Part shown: positions 34,005-44,745 of the stretch, piece after piece
Layout of the letters: every line of letters starts with the position of its first letter
Position numbering within the stretch: the stretch's first letter is position 1
DNA from: Gremmenia infestans
Taxonomy: Eukaryota; Ascomycota; Leotiomycetes; Helotiales; Hamatocanthoscyphaceae
Assembly: GCA_032629725.1 (NCBI GenBank)
Contig: JAFEVB010000032.1
Coordinates: forward strand, 744,001-808,000
Direction: 5' to 3'
DNA length: 64,000 bases
Translations under genes and position numbers: made by a program
The notes under the pieces: generated by a model
Databases searched by the model: none
What the model saw: the letters and a program-made list of their open reading frames with translations, nothing else
Told to the model about the DNA's origin: nothing

Positions 34005-34570
34005 TCAGGACCTCAGACACAGGTCTCCAAGTGCATGAAGCAAGGGTAATATGTCCTCGTCGGATTGGGCAAAATATTCAAAAATCCGATGCTCGGGGTC
34101 GCAACACTCTTGTATGGTTTTCATGAGCCGAAAAACAAGCTGGCTGTCTCCAAAGGTTGGGCCTAGGCACTTAACCATTTGTATTGTGTCCGTACATTTT
34201 ACGCATGTTTCCGACTTGATGGTTGCGTTCTTCAACAATCCCCTGGCCAATGTATATGGCGTCAATCCATATAGTCACTGGTTCGCCAATATTTGCTAGA
34301 TGTTCGGTTGCAAGGGAAAGATTTTCTCGGACCTCAAAAGATTGTCCATCTATGTTTATCTCTTATCGTGATCCATTGCATCACAAGTGTAAGGGCCTTG
34401 TATGGTGGGACGTCTAATCTGACGCTCGAAAATTTTGTATTGCTTGCATGATGGAGATTTGTCCTCTGTGATGGACCCTAGTGTGTTGCTGGAGCCTCGA
34501 AGTAGACCCGGAGTGAGTATCCGCGATGAAGGAAGTATTCGAAGTAGACGGATTTCGTTTCCATCATGAC
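34005..34570 (-). pseudogene. HET-domain (heterokaryon incompatibility) relic
   Basis: Reading the minus strand from about 34570, the order of HET motifs is recognisable across several frames: NEIRLLRILPSS, then GPYTCDAMDH (degenerate form of the usual PPYxALSYxWG), then IDGQSFEVRENLSLA, GEPVTIWIDAIYIGQGIVEE, RNHQVGNMRKMYGHNT and a remnant of the downstream region near 34005. Stops and frame changes occur between these blocks. In HET genes this domain triggers cell death after fusion of incompatible strains; this copy cannot do so as written. Nothing upstream of about 34600 reads as a continuing N-terminus. Confidence 0.75.
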
Positions 34571-35238
34571 TGAGGTTAGCAAGAGTCTCCGAAGGTACTT
34601 TGGCAATAAAGCTGCATGTGCAGTCTCTCGATTTTAATCGAGGTCTGGAGACTGGCCTACTCATGGTTATAGAACATGAAGGCATGAATCTCCCTTCCAA
34701 CATTTCGAGCAGGACCTGGCAAGGAAGCTCAGTTTGCCCTTTCTTCCGCTCCGCAGAGCCTTGGGCTGAGGTTGTATCGAGCCGGTCTATTCCAGCTTGG
34801 GAGGCGAGAGGTGAGGTTCGAGCGCAAAGGAGGTTAAAGAGGTTGGTTTCTCGAAACCTTTGATGCAGGGAGCAAAGCCTAAAGGCTGAGAATACCTTAA
34901 ATGATGATTGCAGGTGGGTGATCAGTCTTGCTTTGTCCCGTCATCTCATTGGCTCAGTCGGCTTTCCGTTTAGGGTTAGCCGCGATACCTCGGTACAGAG
35001 TAGTACTTCCCCGCGATTCCCCAACATCCGTCTGCCGACCCGACGCCGAGCTAACTGCCATGCGAGCTTCCTTCCTAGTACCTTACCACTTATATTTTTC
35101 TTATATTTTCATATACCCGCAAGCCACGTCTTTTCTGCATGATTGATGAACTCATGCACTGCCTTCTGTCCACCAAGACTAGTAAGATACAATCAATACA
35201 TTACCCAGGTCGTTTTCTCCTAATTACCAACCGCCACG
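34571..35238. other. Intergenic upstream of the thiolase gene
   Basis: No gene seen. The last ~150 bp form a typical leader for the gene at 35239. Confidence 0.5.
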
Positions 35239-36675
35239 ATGGTTATCAAACGCAGCGAGCCATGCTACGTCCTCGGCGTAGGAATGACCAAGTTCATTAA
35301 GCCAAGGGGAAAGGTCGACTACACCGAGCTTGGTTTTGAGGCAGGTGTCAAGGCCATGCTGGATGCCCAAATCAACTACGACGATGTTGACCAAGGAGTA
35401 GCATGTTACTGCTACGGAGATTCAACCTGCGGACAGCGAGTCTTTTACCAGTTCGGCATGACCAAAATACCCATTTATAACGTCAACAACAACTGCTCCA
35501 CCGGGTCGACAGGCTTGGCCATGGCTCGGAATCTTATCAGCCATGGCGCTGCTGATTGTGTCCTGGTGGTTGGCTTCGAGAAGATGTCTCCCGGCAGTCT
35601 ACAAGCCTACTTCAATGACAGGGCCAATCCTACCAGCACAAGCTCGCAAATGATGAAGGAGACTCGGGGCATCACCAATGCTCCTGGCGCCGCTCAAATG
35701 TTTGGAAACGCCGGTCGAGAGTATATGGAGAAGTACGTTGCCACATCTTGCTAAGCTAATCTTACAACCCTTCTCTAACAACCGGCCTCTAGGTACGGTG
35801 CCAAAGCAGAGGACTTTGCAGAAATCGCCCGCGTAAACCACGAGCACTCCCAACGAAACCCATACTCCCAATTCCAACAAGTATACACCCATGATCAAAT
35901 CATGAAGTCACCCATGATCCACGAACCCCTCACCAAGCTACAATGCTGTCCAACCTCGGATGGAGGAGCAGCTGCTGTCCTCGTTTCACAAGATTTTCTC
36001 GACGCCCGGCCACATCTCAAAGACCAAGCCATCCTCATTGCAGGCCAATGTATGGCCACCGACGCCCCCAGTCTGTTCTCCAAGTCTGCCATTGACTTGA
36101 TGGGCTTTGAGATGACTAAATACGCTGCAAAGACAGCATTGACGGAAGCTGGCTTAACACCACAGGATGTCAGAGTCGTTGAGTTACATGATTGCTTCTC
36201 CGCAAACGAGATGATTGTCATCGACGCCCTCGGTCTCAGCGCACCGGGGAAGGCTCATGAGTACATCCGCGAAGGGAACCTCACATATGGCGGCAAAACG
36301 GTCGTCAACCCGTCCGGCGGTTTGATTTCGAAGGGCCACCCTCTCGGAGCCTCCGGCATCGCCCAATGTGCCGAGCTTGTATGGCATCTCAGAGGCTGGG
36401 CAAATAACCGTCTGATCAAAGACACAAAGGTTGCTTTGCAACATAATCTTGGTCTTGGTGGTGCTGTTGTCGTTACTGTTTACACGAAGCCTGATGGCAA
36501 GGCTGCCCAGGAAGTCAGCTCAGCGGACGTTGGCAAGCGGAATAAGCTGGGCTATAACCCTGCTGTTGAGGCGAAAGGTTTTACGAATGCACAAGCTACG
36601 AGTGTCAGGAGTAAGACGAAGGCTAGTGCTTGGGCTTTGGGCGATGTTGAGCAAAAGGTCGAGTCTAGGTTCTAG
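35239..36675 (+). CDS. SCP2-type thiolase (sterol carrier protein x/acetyl-CoA acyltransferase-like)
   Basis: Exons 35239-35732 and 35793-36675 give 458 aa. Thiolase signatures are complete: the nucleophilic cysteine in NVNNNCSTGSTG (C86), the histidine region VELHDCFSANE, and the C-terminal NPSGGLISKGHPLGASG. The HDCFS form is typical of the SCP2/SCPx thiolase subfamily, which cleaves branched or medium/long 3-ketoacyl-CoA, usually in peroxisomes. No separate SCP2 lipid-binding domain follows; only about 60 polar residues do. The C-terminus is SRF, near to but not a canonical SKL-type peroxisomal signal, so location is uncertain. The intron splits a lysine codon before YGAKAEDF. Confidence 0.9.
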
Positions 36676-36840
36676 TTGTATGATACATGTATCATGACCT
36701 TCTCTTGCATTTCCAATCTGCCATACTGTGTTTTTAATCAACTGTCATCTCTTATGGGGTTTCGGCCTTCGTTATTTCTAGATTGCCTTTTTTTCTTGAT
36801 CTCGTACGAAGTAAATGGCAGACGAAACAAGACAAGGTAT

Positions 36841-39325
36841 TCAAAAACTCAAAAGAAATGGAGAGTCCTCGTCATCCTCGACCTCTTTCTCATGCTTGTC
36901 AACTACACCAAAGTTTTCCATATCTAGTCTATCAATCTCTCCAGCCATCCGTGTACTCAGACAACCAGCTCCATGCCAACATTTCAAGCATACCCAGCCG
37001 TATTCGGTGATGGCCAAACCAAGTGGCTGTGATGCAGGTATACCGCATGACCTTTCACTAAGCCGAGACACATCGTCGTCGTAGCTCTCCCCCCCTTTGA
37101 TCTTCTTGAGGAGTAGTTGCCACTGCACATCCACGATCATGGGGTTGTGAGCATCAGAGCATGAACACTCGCTGCACCGGGGACACTCGTGGAGATCGAC
37201 ACGTTTTTGAACCCATCCATCTTCTTTGGCGCTTTGGTTGATCTCAAACAACCGGACAAGTGTTTCTTCTTCCCATCCAATCCTCCCAAGTGGGCCTCGA
37301 GCCAACTCATTCTTAACAAATCCATTTAAGGCATACCCACCAGCAGACAACACCTTTCTCCATTTGCCAAAGCCCTCAAAAGTATACATAGCCAGCGAAG
37401 TAGGCGTTTCCTCAATAGAACTCAGATCAATCTGGTTCCCAACCACATGCACATCAGCTCCTCGTCTCAGCAGCAAAGCCGCCTGCTCAAAATCATGGCC
37501 CAGTATTGCCTTATGCAAAAATGTAAAGTGTCCTGGTTTCAGTACAATTTGGACCTTATCTCCACAATTATCAAGCGCAAATTCCAAGTGACTAATCGAA
37601 CCCGCTTGCGTACTTGCATTCGCAGTAATATCCAGCACGTAGAAGGTCGTATCGTTGAAATATGTTGCCGGATTTGCTAGTTCTGGCGCTAGGTATCCGA
37701 GCAGCCAGGCGTAGACTTCGTGATTGGAACGGTTTGCCGCGTGCGGACCGAAGCGTGTCCTATCAACAACTCGCCGGAGGAGAGACCAACAATCGTCAGA
37801 GGGGTCATGAATATTCCCCGAGGTAAGGAAGAGGCGAAGTATTGCAATGCGAGATTTGGCTGGTGCTTGAAAAGCAATGCCACCACTACTAGCATTCATG
37901 CCATCAGCAATTAGATATAGAATTTCTCTGTGTTTTTTATTCATGGTCAGCCTCTGTAGAGGTGAATACTAGGCAAGGGTGCGAAATACCCATAGAAGTC
38001 TTCTTGGAAAGCACTATCCTTTAGGACGGCCCATAGCATCTGACATATGTCAAGATGCAGGTATTTTGCCGCGACCTAAGTTGAGACCCTGTCAGAGCAG
38101 TTCGACCCATTTCCTTCGTCGAAACTTACGTGTAGCAATGTCTGCCCATTTTCATTCGCAACATATGGCGACGCCTCGTGCCTATCAAACAATAGTCTTA
38201 AACCACCAATGTTTCCTTGTTTGCATAGTTGAAACGCAAGCGCATCGTTAGGCAGAACGGTGAAGATACTCAAATTCTTCTTCCATTCTCCATATATGTT
38301 TGATGCGGAGAAGCGGACCTCATACTTGATACCGAGACGAACTAGCCATTGTGCGGGTGTCATTGTGAATTTTATCTCACTTCCTTCATCGTCTGGCATA
38401 TGCCGTAGGTCTGCAGTGGGGGTGGTGATGAGACGATTGATATAGGACTGGGACGACCAGACTATGGTGCCGAAGAAATTGGTTGTTACGTTAATTGTTC
38501 TGCTGAGGAGTATTTTGCGTCGTTTCCATGTCCCTCTTTGGGGAGAACATATATTTTCCTCCCCTACTAGGAGACTAGCCTGGTCATCGTTTGCAATTTT
38601 CTCATGCTTTGTCGCGCTTTGATCCAAGATTCCATTGCCAATCTCTTTCAGCGCCATCTCCATCCCCTTCTCAAAACCCCTCCGCACGACCGGATTCGAG
38701 ATTCTCGCTGACACTCTTCCGATCTCGCATTTCACACTTTCAAGCTCTGAGAGTACACCTTGGCTCGCTGAAAGTATCGTAATCTGGGGTTCAAGCCGCT
38801 TCTCACTATTAAGCTCACTTGCTTGAAGAAGTGTATCCAGACGGTGGGTCATATGACGACTGCCTTTAGTCAGTGTAGCTCTAGAACGAGCTTCATAATC
38901 AACACTACTCACTGTGATTCAATCTGAAATGCCAATGCCAATGTACTTTTCGTACTCTCAAGCGCAGCCTGCAACTTTGCAATCTTCTTCTCTTTCAACA
39001 CCGCTCCTACAGCCGCCCATTTTCTCTTCCCACCACTACTCGCATCAATTTTCGCTTCTACCTTGTCTGTAATATCCAGTATAATTTGTATTTGATTCGT
39101 ACAGCTCTTCAACAGATCCTTCGTCGCATCATCCAGTCCAGTACTTCTCTCCCTCTCGGCCAAACTATCCAAGACAGCACAGAATGATTTGATCTGTTGA
39201 GCGATGGCACTTATGGTGAAGTCAGCCTCTTCGACGGACTTCCAAAATTCGTAGCCCTTTTTTAGGCCGGCTGCGAGTTGAAATGAAAGGGAGACGAAGG
39301 CGATGACACTTGCACCTGCGTCCAT
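36841..39325 (-). CDS. Ankyrin-repeat protein with fungal STAND-like N-terminal domain
   Basis: Start at 39325 (MDAGASVIAFVSLSFQLA), the usual beginning of the fungal N-terminal helical domain of STAND/ankyrin proteins; an upstream in-frame ATG at 39343 is possible. A phase-consistent model is 39325-38913, 38859-38130, 38075-38028, 37968-36841 (772 aa). Residues 1-140 form the N-terminal helical bundle. Ankyrin-like units occur later (GQTLLH joined to VAAKYLHLDICQMLW; HFTFLHKAILGHDFEQAALL). A C-terminal Cys-rich stretch (HECPRCSECSCSDAH) might bind metal. The third intron has a weak donor (gtccta). Without it, the sequence FYGY would be followed by a 20-nt insertion that breaks the frame, so this gene may be damaged. 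It may be involved in non-self recognition; that is inference. Confidence 0.7.
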
Positions 39326-39360
39326 TGTGGGTAAAAGATTCACGTTTCCAGGACCGTAAA

Positions 39361-39380
39361 TATATATATATATATATATA
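39361..39380. repeat. (TA)10 microsatellite
   Basis: Ten uninterrupted TA units about 35 bp upstream of the ankyrin gene start. Confidence 0.95.
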
Positions 39381-41324
39381 TTTTGGGTTAATAATAATAA
39401 AAGATATAGGGGAGAAGATCAAAAGAAATGAAGAAAGAGGGAGAAGGAGGTGATAAAGCAGATGTTGGTTGGGCTGAGAGATGAAACGCGGTGTGGCTGA
39501 GACTGGCCAGGATGGCGACCTGCAGGCAAGGCGCCTACCGGATGCCTACAGAAAGTACTATAGTATACATGAAATTGGTCTGGAGACACCCCCAGCGTGG
39601 CTAATGCGTCTTTTGCCATGCGTAAAATAACATTTACATTTACGAAAAGCTCGGTGTAGGTGATACGCAAGAGATGCGCGTATTACTTGGACTTTTTGAA
39701 TGAATCTTTATGTTAATTGAAAGTGCTGAAAGAGAAGAAATAGGTTAGTAGGCAAATTATTAATCAAATAGTTTTACATAATTGAAAGAAAAGAGGATTA
39801 GAAACGTGCTCCTATATAGATGTAGGGAAGTGAAGTATTATGGAATTCTTCGCTGCTGAAGCTGGTATAGCACATCTAGCTTCCTCTTAGGCAACGTTTT
39901 TCGTGCACGTTCCTAAAAACATCTTCTGAAGATGTTTCCTAATTCAAGTTGACATAAAAGCAATGCGGATTGTATAATAGTCAAGGGTATTTTGTAGTCG
40001 TTGAGCTATCGAGACTCACTACCTACTTAATTGATGGGGTGGGGATGCGAGAATAGTGGCGGGGCGGCTGCTCCCGGCACTCCCGCTGCACATGACATGG
40101 CAAAACCGCTACTATAAGCGCTGGAATACGCAAGCAAGTGCCCATATCCTACCAAATAGATGTGCTTAGACTTTTAGACGATGCCATCATTGCTTACTTG
40201 AAATAAACTACTGCTCGTAACTGAATTACTTGAATTCAGTTGGGAGAAAAAGTCGAGTTGAGATTTGGGCAGGAAAGATATGAATTCCTACCAGATAGTA
40301 CTAGAATGAAGAATCACGTTGATTTTAGAACTATACTAGCATAACTATAGTTCGGAGAACGGGAAATGAAGTGACTAAGAGAGAACTCGTCCGTAGGTCA
40401 CTTGAATGAGCTTACTCACGTGACCATTATCATTTCATATCTCGACTTCGGATTTAGGGAGCACAGAAACTATACTGTACCTTGAATGGTGTAACGATGG
40501 GTGTGTAGACTATAGAGAGTATACAAAGTAGGTTATCTAGGTAGGAGGCTTAGCATTTCTGATCGAAGCACCGCACCTTGTAAGCCTAGTGAAATAGCCT
40601 TACATGTAGCGAGCCGAGCGAGTGAGCTTCTTTCGCAGCCACAGCTGCACTGCCTCCATCAACAATCAATTTCCATCACACGCAGAACGATATTCTGCCT
40701 TGTGCTGGAAAGGGCGAAATCGTTATGATTGCGCAGCTAGATCTCATCGGCCAGCCCAGTCTCGCAGTGACTCTGCTTGTCTGCACTACTGTACCCCGCT
40801 CTATGTTCTGCAGCCCGGCGTCCCTAATGATACGCCGTGCGCGTTTTTATACGGTGTCGGATTCTCAAAGACTCGATGCTCAGAAAGTTCTGGTACATAG
40901 TTTAGTCCTTTGTCCGTGTTTAAGAGCTGCACGATGCCGTTTTTCTGCTATTGCCGCGAATTGATTGGTGACATTTTGAGTCATGGCCGGTGGTTCTGTG
41001 GCTTGTGAAACGGACCCCAAATTGTTCACCGGCGTGCACCGTAATCGTGGGACGCCTATTGAACATCGTGGTGGCTGAGACTCAAAGCTTCCCCCATGGT
41101 TACCTGTCATTGTGTGAGTTCTAGGCTGCTAGTTCATTGATATTTAAGACGTTTTCAATTTCCTTCATTGACCAATCCATTATACTTTGCATTTTCATTC
41201 AAACAAAATTCAAGAACATTCTCTACTGCTTCAAATAGCAGACACTTCAACCCACTCACCACACGAATATAAAACCGTCAAGCTGCCTTTCGCATACCAA
41301 ACCAACTTCCAACCCTCCTCTACG
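39381..41324. other. Intergenic, mostly AT-rich
   Basis: About 1.9 kb with no convincing gene. A small hairpin (AAACATCTT with a 3-nt loop) lies near 39918-39938. The region 41150-41324 is probably the leader of the next gene; an in-frame upstream ATG at 41187 would add 46 residues, but they look like untranslated leader. Confidence 0.5.
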
Positions 41325-41780
41325 ATGTCACCCACTGCTTTCAAGCAGCAGGTCACTCAGCTATTGGCTGAGATGACAAAATGTTATCAGTTCTGCGATG
41401 CCATCCGAGAAAATAGACGACTAGGCTCGACCCACGAAGCTCTGGACAAGTTACAATCTGACATCAAACACGGTGTCTGGAACATCCAGAATGCATATGA
41501 CGAATTAAGGAACGATTGTGGCTCTCGGGTGGAGTTGGGGGACGAAACAGCTCGGACTACACTCAACAGAGCAATTCGGACGGTGCAGTCCAACATCCAA
41601 ACAAGATTGAGTGAAATTGCCTATCGTCAGCGCGACTCTCAGAACCCCGAGAAACCTGGATTCAGGAAACTGAACGATCAGATGACAAATGTGGAAGCCG
41701 ATGTTCTGGACGAATTGGAAAGTCTGGGTACAAGATTCAAGAACGCCACGACGGAGGTTAAAATGATGAAGAGGAATTGA
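41325..41780 (+). CDS. Small helical protein, unknown function
   Basis: A 151-aa intronless protein starting MSPTAFKQQVTQLLAEMTKC. It is almost entirely polar and helical, with heptad-like spacing of hydrophobic residues (LNRAIRTVQSNIQTRLSEIA; VEADVLDELESLGTRFKNA), so a coiled coil is likely. There is no signal peptide or membrane segment. I do not recognise a named family. The 28 bp after its stop lead into the cytosine-free tract, which is probably its 3' untranslated region. The shorter start was preferred because residues before it do not look coding. Confidence 0.6.
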   Translation: MSPTAFKQQVTQLLAEMTKCYQFCDAIRENRRLGSTHEALDKLQSDIKHGVWNIQNAYDELRNDCGSRVELGDETARTTLNRAIRTVQSNIQTRLSEIAYRQRDSQNPEKPGFRKLNDQMTNVEADVLDELESLGTRFKNATTEVKMMKRN

Positions 41781-41808
41781 ACATCCAATTTGTTAAAAAA
41801 GATAAAAC

Positions 41809-42248
41809 GGGGTGTAGAAAGGGTTATGTAGTTTGTATGGGTAGGAATGGATGATGAAATGGGTTTTTTTATAGGGGTGTGTGAGATGTAGTTGATGGGG
41901 ATTGTTGTATTTGGGTTGATTTAAGTTGAATTTTATTATATTGGGGGTTTAAGGTGAGGAGGGTGATTTGAGATGGAAAGAAGGATGTGTAATTGGGAAT
42001 TATTAGTATGAAAAATAGGGGTTATTAATAATAGAAGTAGTGTTTATATGTTTTTAGTTAGGGTTTTGTTTTTGAGGTGGGTGGGGTTGATGTAGTGGTG
42101 GGGATGTGGAAGAAATGTTGGGAAGGGTGGTAAAAAGTGTTGTAATGGGGAGAATGGAAAAGAGAATGTGGTTTATAATTGTGTTTAGGGTTATTTATTG
42201 TTGGTTTTTTTTTTATTGGGAGGTGATTATGGAGATTGTAAGGGGTTT
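41809..42248 (+). other. 440-nt tract without a single C on the plus strand
   Basis: Every base from 41809 to 42248 is A, G or T; the flanking bases 41808 and 42249 are C. G is abundant, with many GGG/GGGG runs, so the complementary strand is a G-less, C-rich sequence. It begins 28 bp after the stop of the small helical protein gene and ends sharply. An open frame inside it (42106-42363) is a composition artefact. Confidence 0.97.
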
Positions 42249-42665
42249 CCTGGTCTTAGACAGGTTTATGGGTGTGACAGTAGTTCGGGTCGGTTCACCT
42301 GTAATGATAGCGGTGATTATCCTATTCTTTCTTGGTCTCAAGAACTCGTCTATTGGATTTTGAGTGAAAAGGGGGACATGCTCACGTGATCTACGAGCCA
42401 AGCCTTTTTAGCTTTTTGACCCGTTCCGTCTCATCATACATCCTCTTGTTGCACAGCCCGGTGGGCTTTTCGCAAGAGCCGAAAGATATCCCATATTTTG
42501 AGCAACTTATCTCAGATATAAAGAAACTTTGGTCTCTCGTAGGGTTTTCTTGCTTGGAGATCCTAGAATAGTAGTTGCTGGCCTTTGGTCTGGATGGAGA
42601 CGCTGTTCCGGACATCAAGTTTGATGTGACGGGAAAGCAGGAAACTTGATCAAAATCCAACCCAA

Positions 42666-44226
42666 ATGCCACGACTGAGCATCATGCCCAGTCATCCGCC
42701 TCCAGCCAATATCTCGGATGGCCATGGGGGCCCGTCCAATACTTTGGGCACGAGCCATGACTCGACGACCCCAAACAAATACTCAAGTGACTCGACCTCC
42801 GAGGCTCGACCAGCTGCTACTCAAGGTAAGAGGAAGGGGAGAAAGGGACATACTAAATCACGAAAGGGCTGTTACAATTGCAAACGAATACGAATAAAAG
42901 TACGGCTTTTCTAATTTGAGCGGAAGTTTTGACTGATATGTGCTCTGTAGTGTAAAGAAAACCGCCCCGCGTGTGATTATTGTGCCCATCGAGACCTTGT
43001 TTGCGAGTGGCCCGACATACAAGCCAACCAACCCGGGGCACTTACTATACGAAATCCGACATCCCCTATCTTCACTTCAGTATCCTCGGTCCCCATCTCA
43101 CTGCAACAAAACCGTCCAACTTTCAATATGCAGGACTTCAGATTGTTCAATCACTTCATAGAAGTTGCATATCCACATCACCCGATTGGAGATGATTCGG
43201 TATGGAAGCACGAGATACCTAGTATTTCTTCAGATGTATGCACTGCACTACCAATCTCCCCCTAGGATTGGGCACTAAAGCCATGCAGTACGATTATCTC
43301 CTTCACGCAATGCTTGCCCTAGCTGCATCCGACCTTGCAGAAAAGCACCTAGAGTCCTCGCAACAGCTCACCTGCACAGCCATATCCCACCGTGTGAAAG
43401 CCATCACCTGCCTAAATACCGCCATCTCCTCCGGCTTAACGACATTCGAGCAAGGAAATGCCATGTTAGCCACGTGCTTCGCCTTGGTATTCCAATCCGT
43501 GCTTCTGGACGATGCGTTAAGTGAGTATATGACTTTCATCCGGGGCACGGTGGCAGTGGGGATCCAAATGGGCATGAAGAGGATGAATGTACTTTTCGCC
43601 CATCTATTTGCAAATCAGGATTTGGAGAACATAGATCCGTATATGAAGGCTGCGGCTTTAATTGACCCGGTTTTGGTGAGGGCTGCGTTGAGTAGTCTGG
43701 AGAAGATTCGGCCGTTGTGTACGACGGAGTTGGAGATTGGGGTTCATGGGATGCTACTCGATACTGCAAGAGCACTCATTACTTCATCTCGAGATGGTGA
43801 GTTCCGATTATTTCCTTGTTTTGGTGCTTCTATCCTCCTTTCACTGGAATGGGCGATTTCTTACTCCATATAACTCGCAATGTAGCATACATGGAACTCC
43901 GCAAGTTCTACGGAGCCTTCTCATATCACATGTCGTACCCGGATTTCAAAGAGTTTATCAACCCCGCCAATCGAATATGTCAACTCCTACAATCGCATTT
44001 CCTCGCATTGCAACTTACCATGACACCTGTAACCAAAAACGAGTGGGTAGGGAAAGACAGGATGACCAAGCATGGAGTGACTTCTAGATGGTTTGGATCG
44101 CTGCATAGAGATGTACCGGAGGATATGATGGTATATTATGAGTGGCCTTTGTGGGTGGAGAAGGAGGTGAAGCAAGATCGACTATACAATGGGGTTGTGA
44201 AGAGGGAAGTTGAGGAGGAGCTTTGA
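42666..44226 (+). CDS. Zn2Cys6 transcription factor, Upc2-like
   Basis: Exons 42666-42899, 42951-43221, 43281-43796 and 43886-44226 give 453 aa. After a polar, disordered N-terminus comes a basic stretch and the zinc cluster HTKSRKGCYNCKRIRIK plus CKENRPACDYC: C69-x2-C72-x6-C79-x6-C86-x2-C89-x6-C96. The first intron falls just before the third cysteine, a common position. HTKSRKGCxxCK and the later HEIP..YDYLLHAMLALAASDL are typical of the fungal sterol-uptake-control (Upc2/Ecm22) group. The C-terminal part has FYGAFSYHMSYPDF and ends in charged residues. The second intron was placed at 43222-43280 because a donor at 43236 cannot keep the frame. Target genes cannot be inferred. Confidence 0.85.
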
Positions 44227-44745
44227 CGGGGCGGAACTGTGATTTTGGGTTTAATGGTTAGAATGGTTTGTTTTGGAAGTGGTACTTTTGAAAGGTGTGT
44301 GTGTATGCGTGTATACGATGATGATCTTGCCATCTTCCGTGAAGGTTTCTCATACGTCAATCGAAGAATAATAGGTAGATTTTAGATTCTCGTCTCGTCT
44401 CGTTTCATACTCAACTTTAGTATCGTAAACGACCTTGATTGGACCACCTAGTGATTAAGTTGGATCGGAGTCAAAAATACCCCGCGTGACCCAACCACTG
44501 CATCATAAACGCCGTCATCGCGTTTGATTGGCCAATTCCGAGGCGGGATCGAGGCTGAAATACGAAGATCCTTGTCAGTGGGGCGCGGGGCGGCATACTA
44601 GACAAAGGCTGCAATAATGTTTCTGTTGTGAACATACCTATATATGTGATAGAAATGCTGGGAAAACTTCCCTCCAATATCTTCATGGCAAAACGTCTTT
44701 CTCATCTGCACCGTAAATCTCAAAATCCCACCAAATTAATTCGTC
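44227..44745. other. Intergenic between same-strand genes
   Basis: The first part is G/T-rich 3' sequence of the regulator gene; the rest is probably the promoter of the next gene. No other feature is seen. Confidence 0.5.

Noticed and set aside
39918..39938. Small hairpin AAACATCTT-ctg-AAGATGTTT as a terminator
   Set aside because: Intrinsic terminators are not expected in this kind of organism and no gene ends there.
41809..42248. RIP as the cause of the C-free tract
   Set aside because: RIP changes both strands and leaves A+T-rich DNA; here G is retained and only one strand lacks C, so I treat RIP as unlikely.
42106..42363. 85-codon plus-strand frame in and after the C-free tract
   Set aside because: Absence of C limits stop codons and forces Val/Gly/Trp/Met-rich sequence; no protein character.
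43236..43265. Alternative intron gtatgc...cctag in the Upc2-like gene
   Set aside because: Only 30 bp and out of phase; the intron 43222-43280 keeps the frame and gives the expected sequence.
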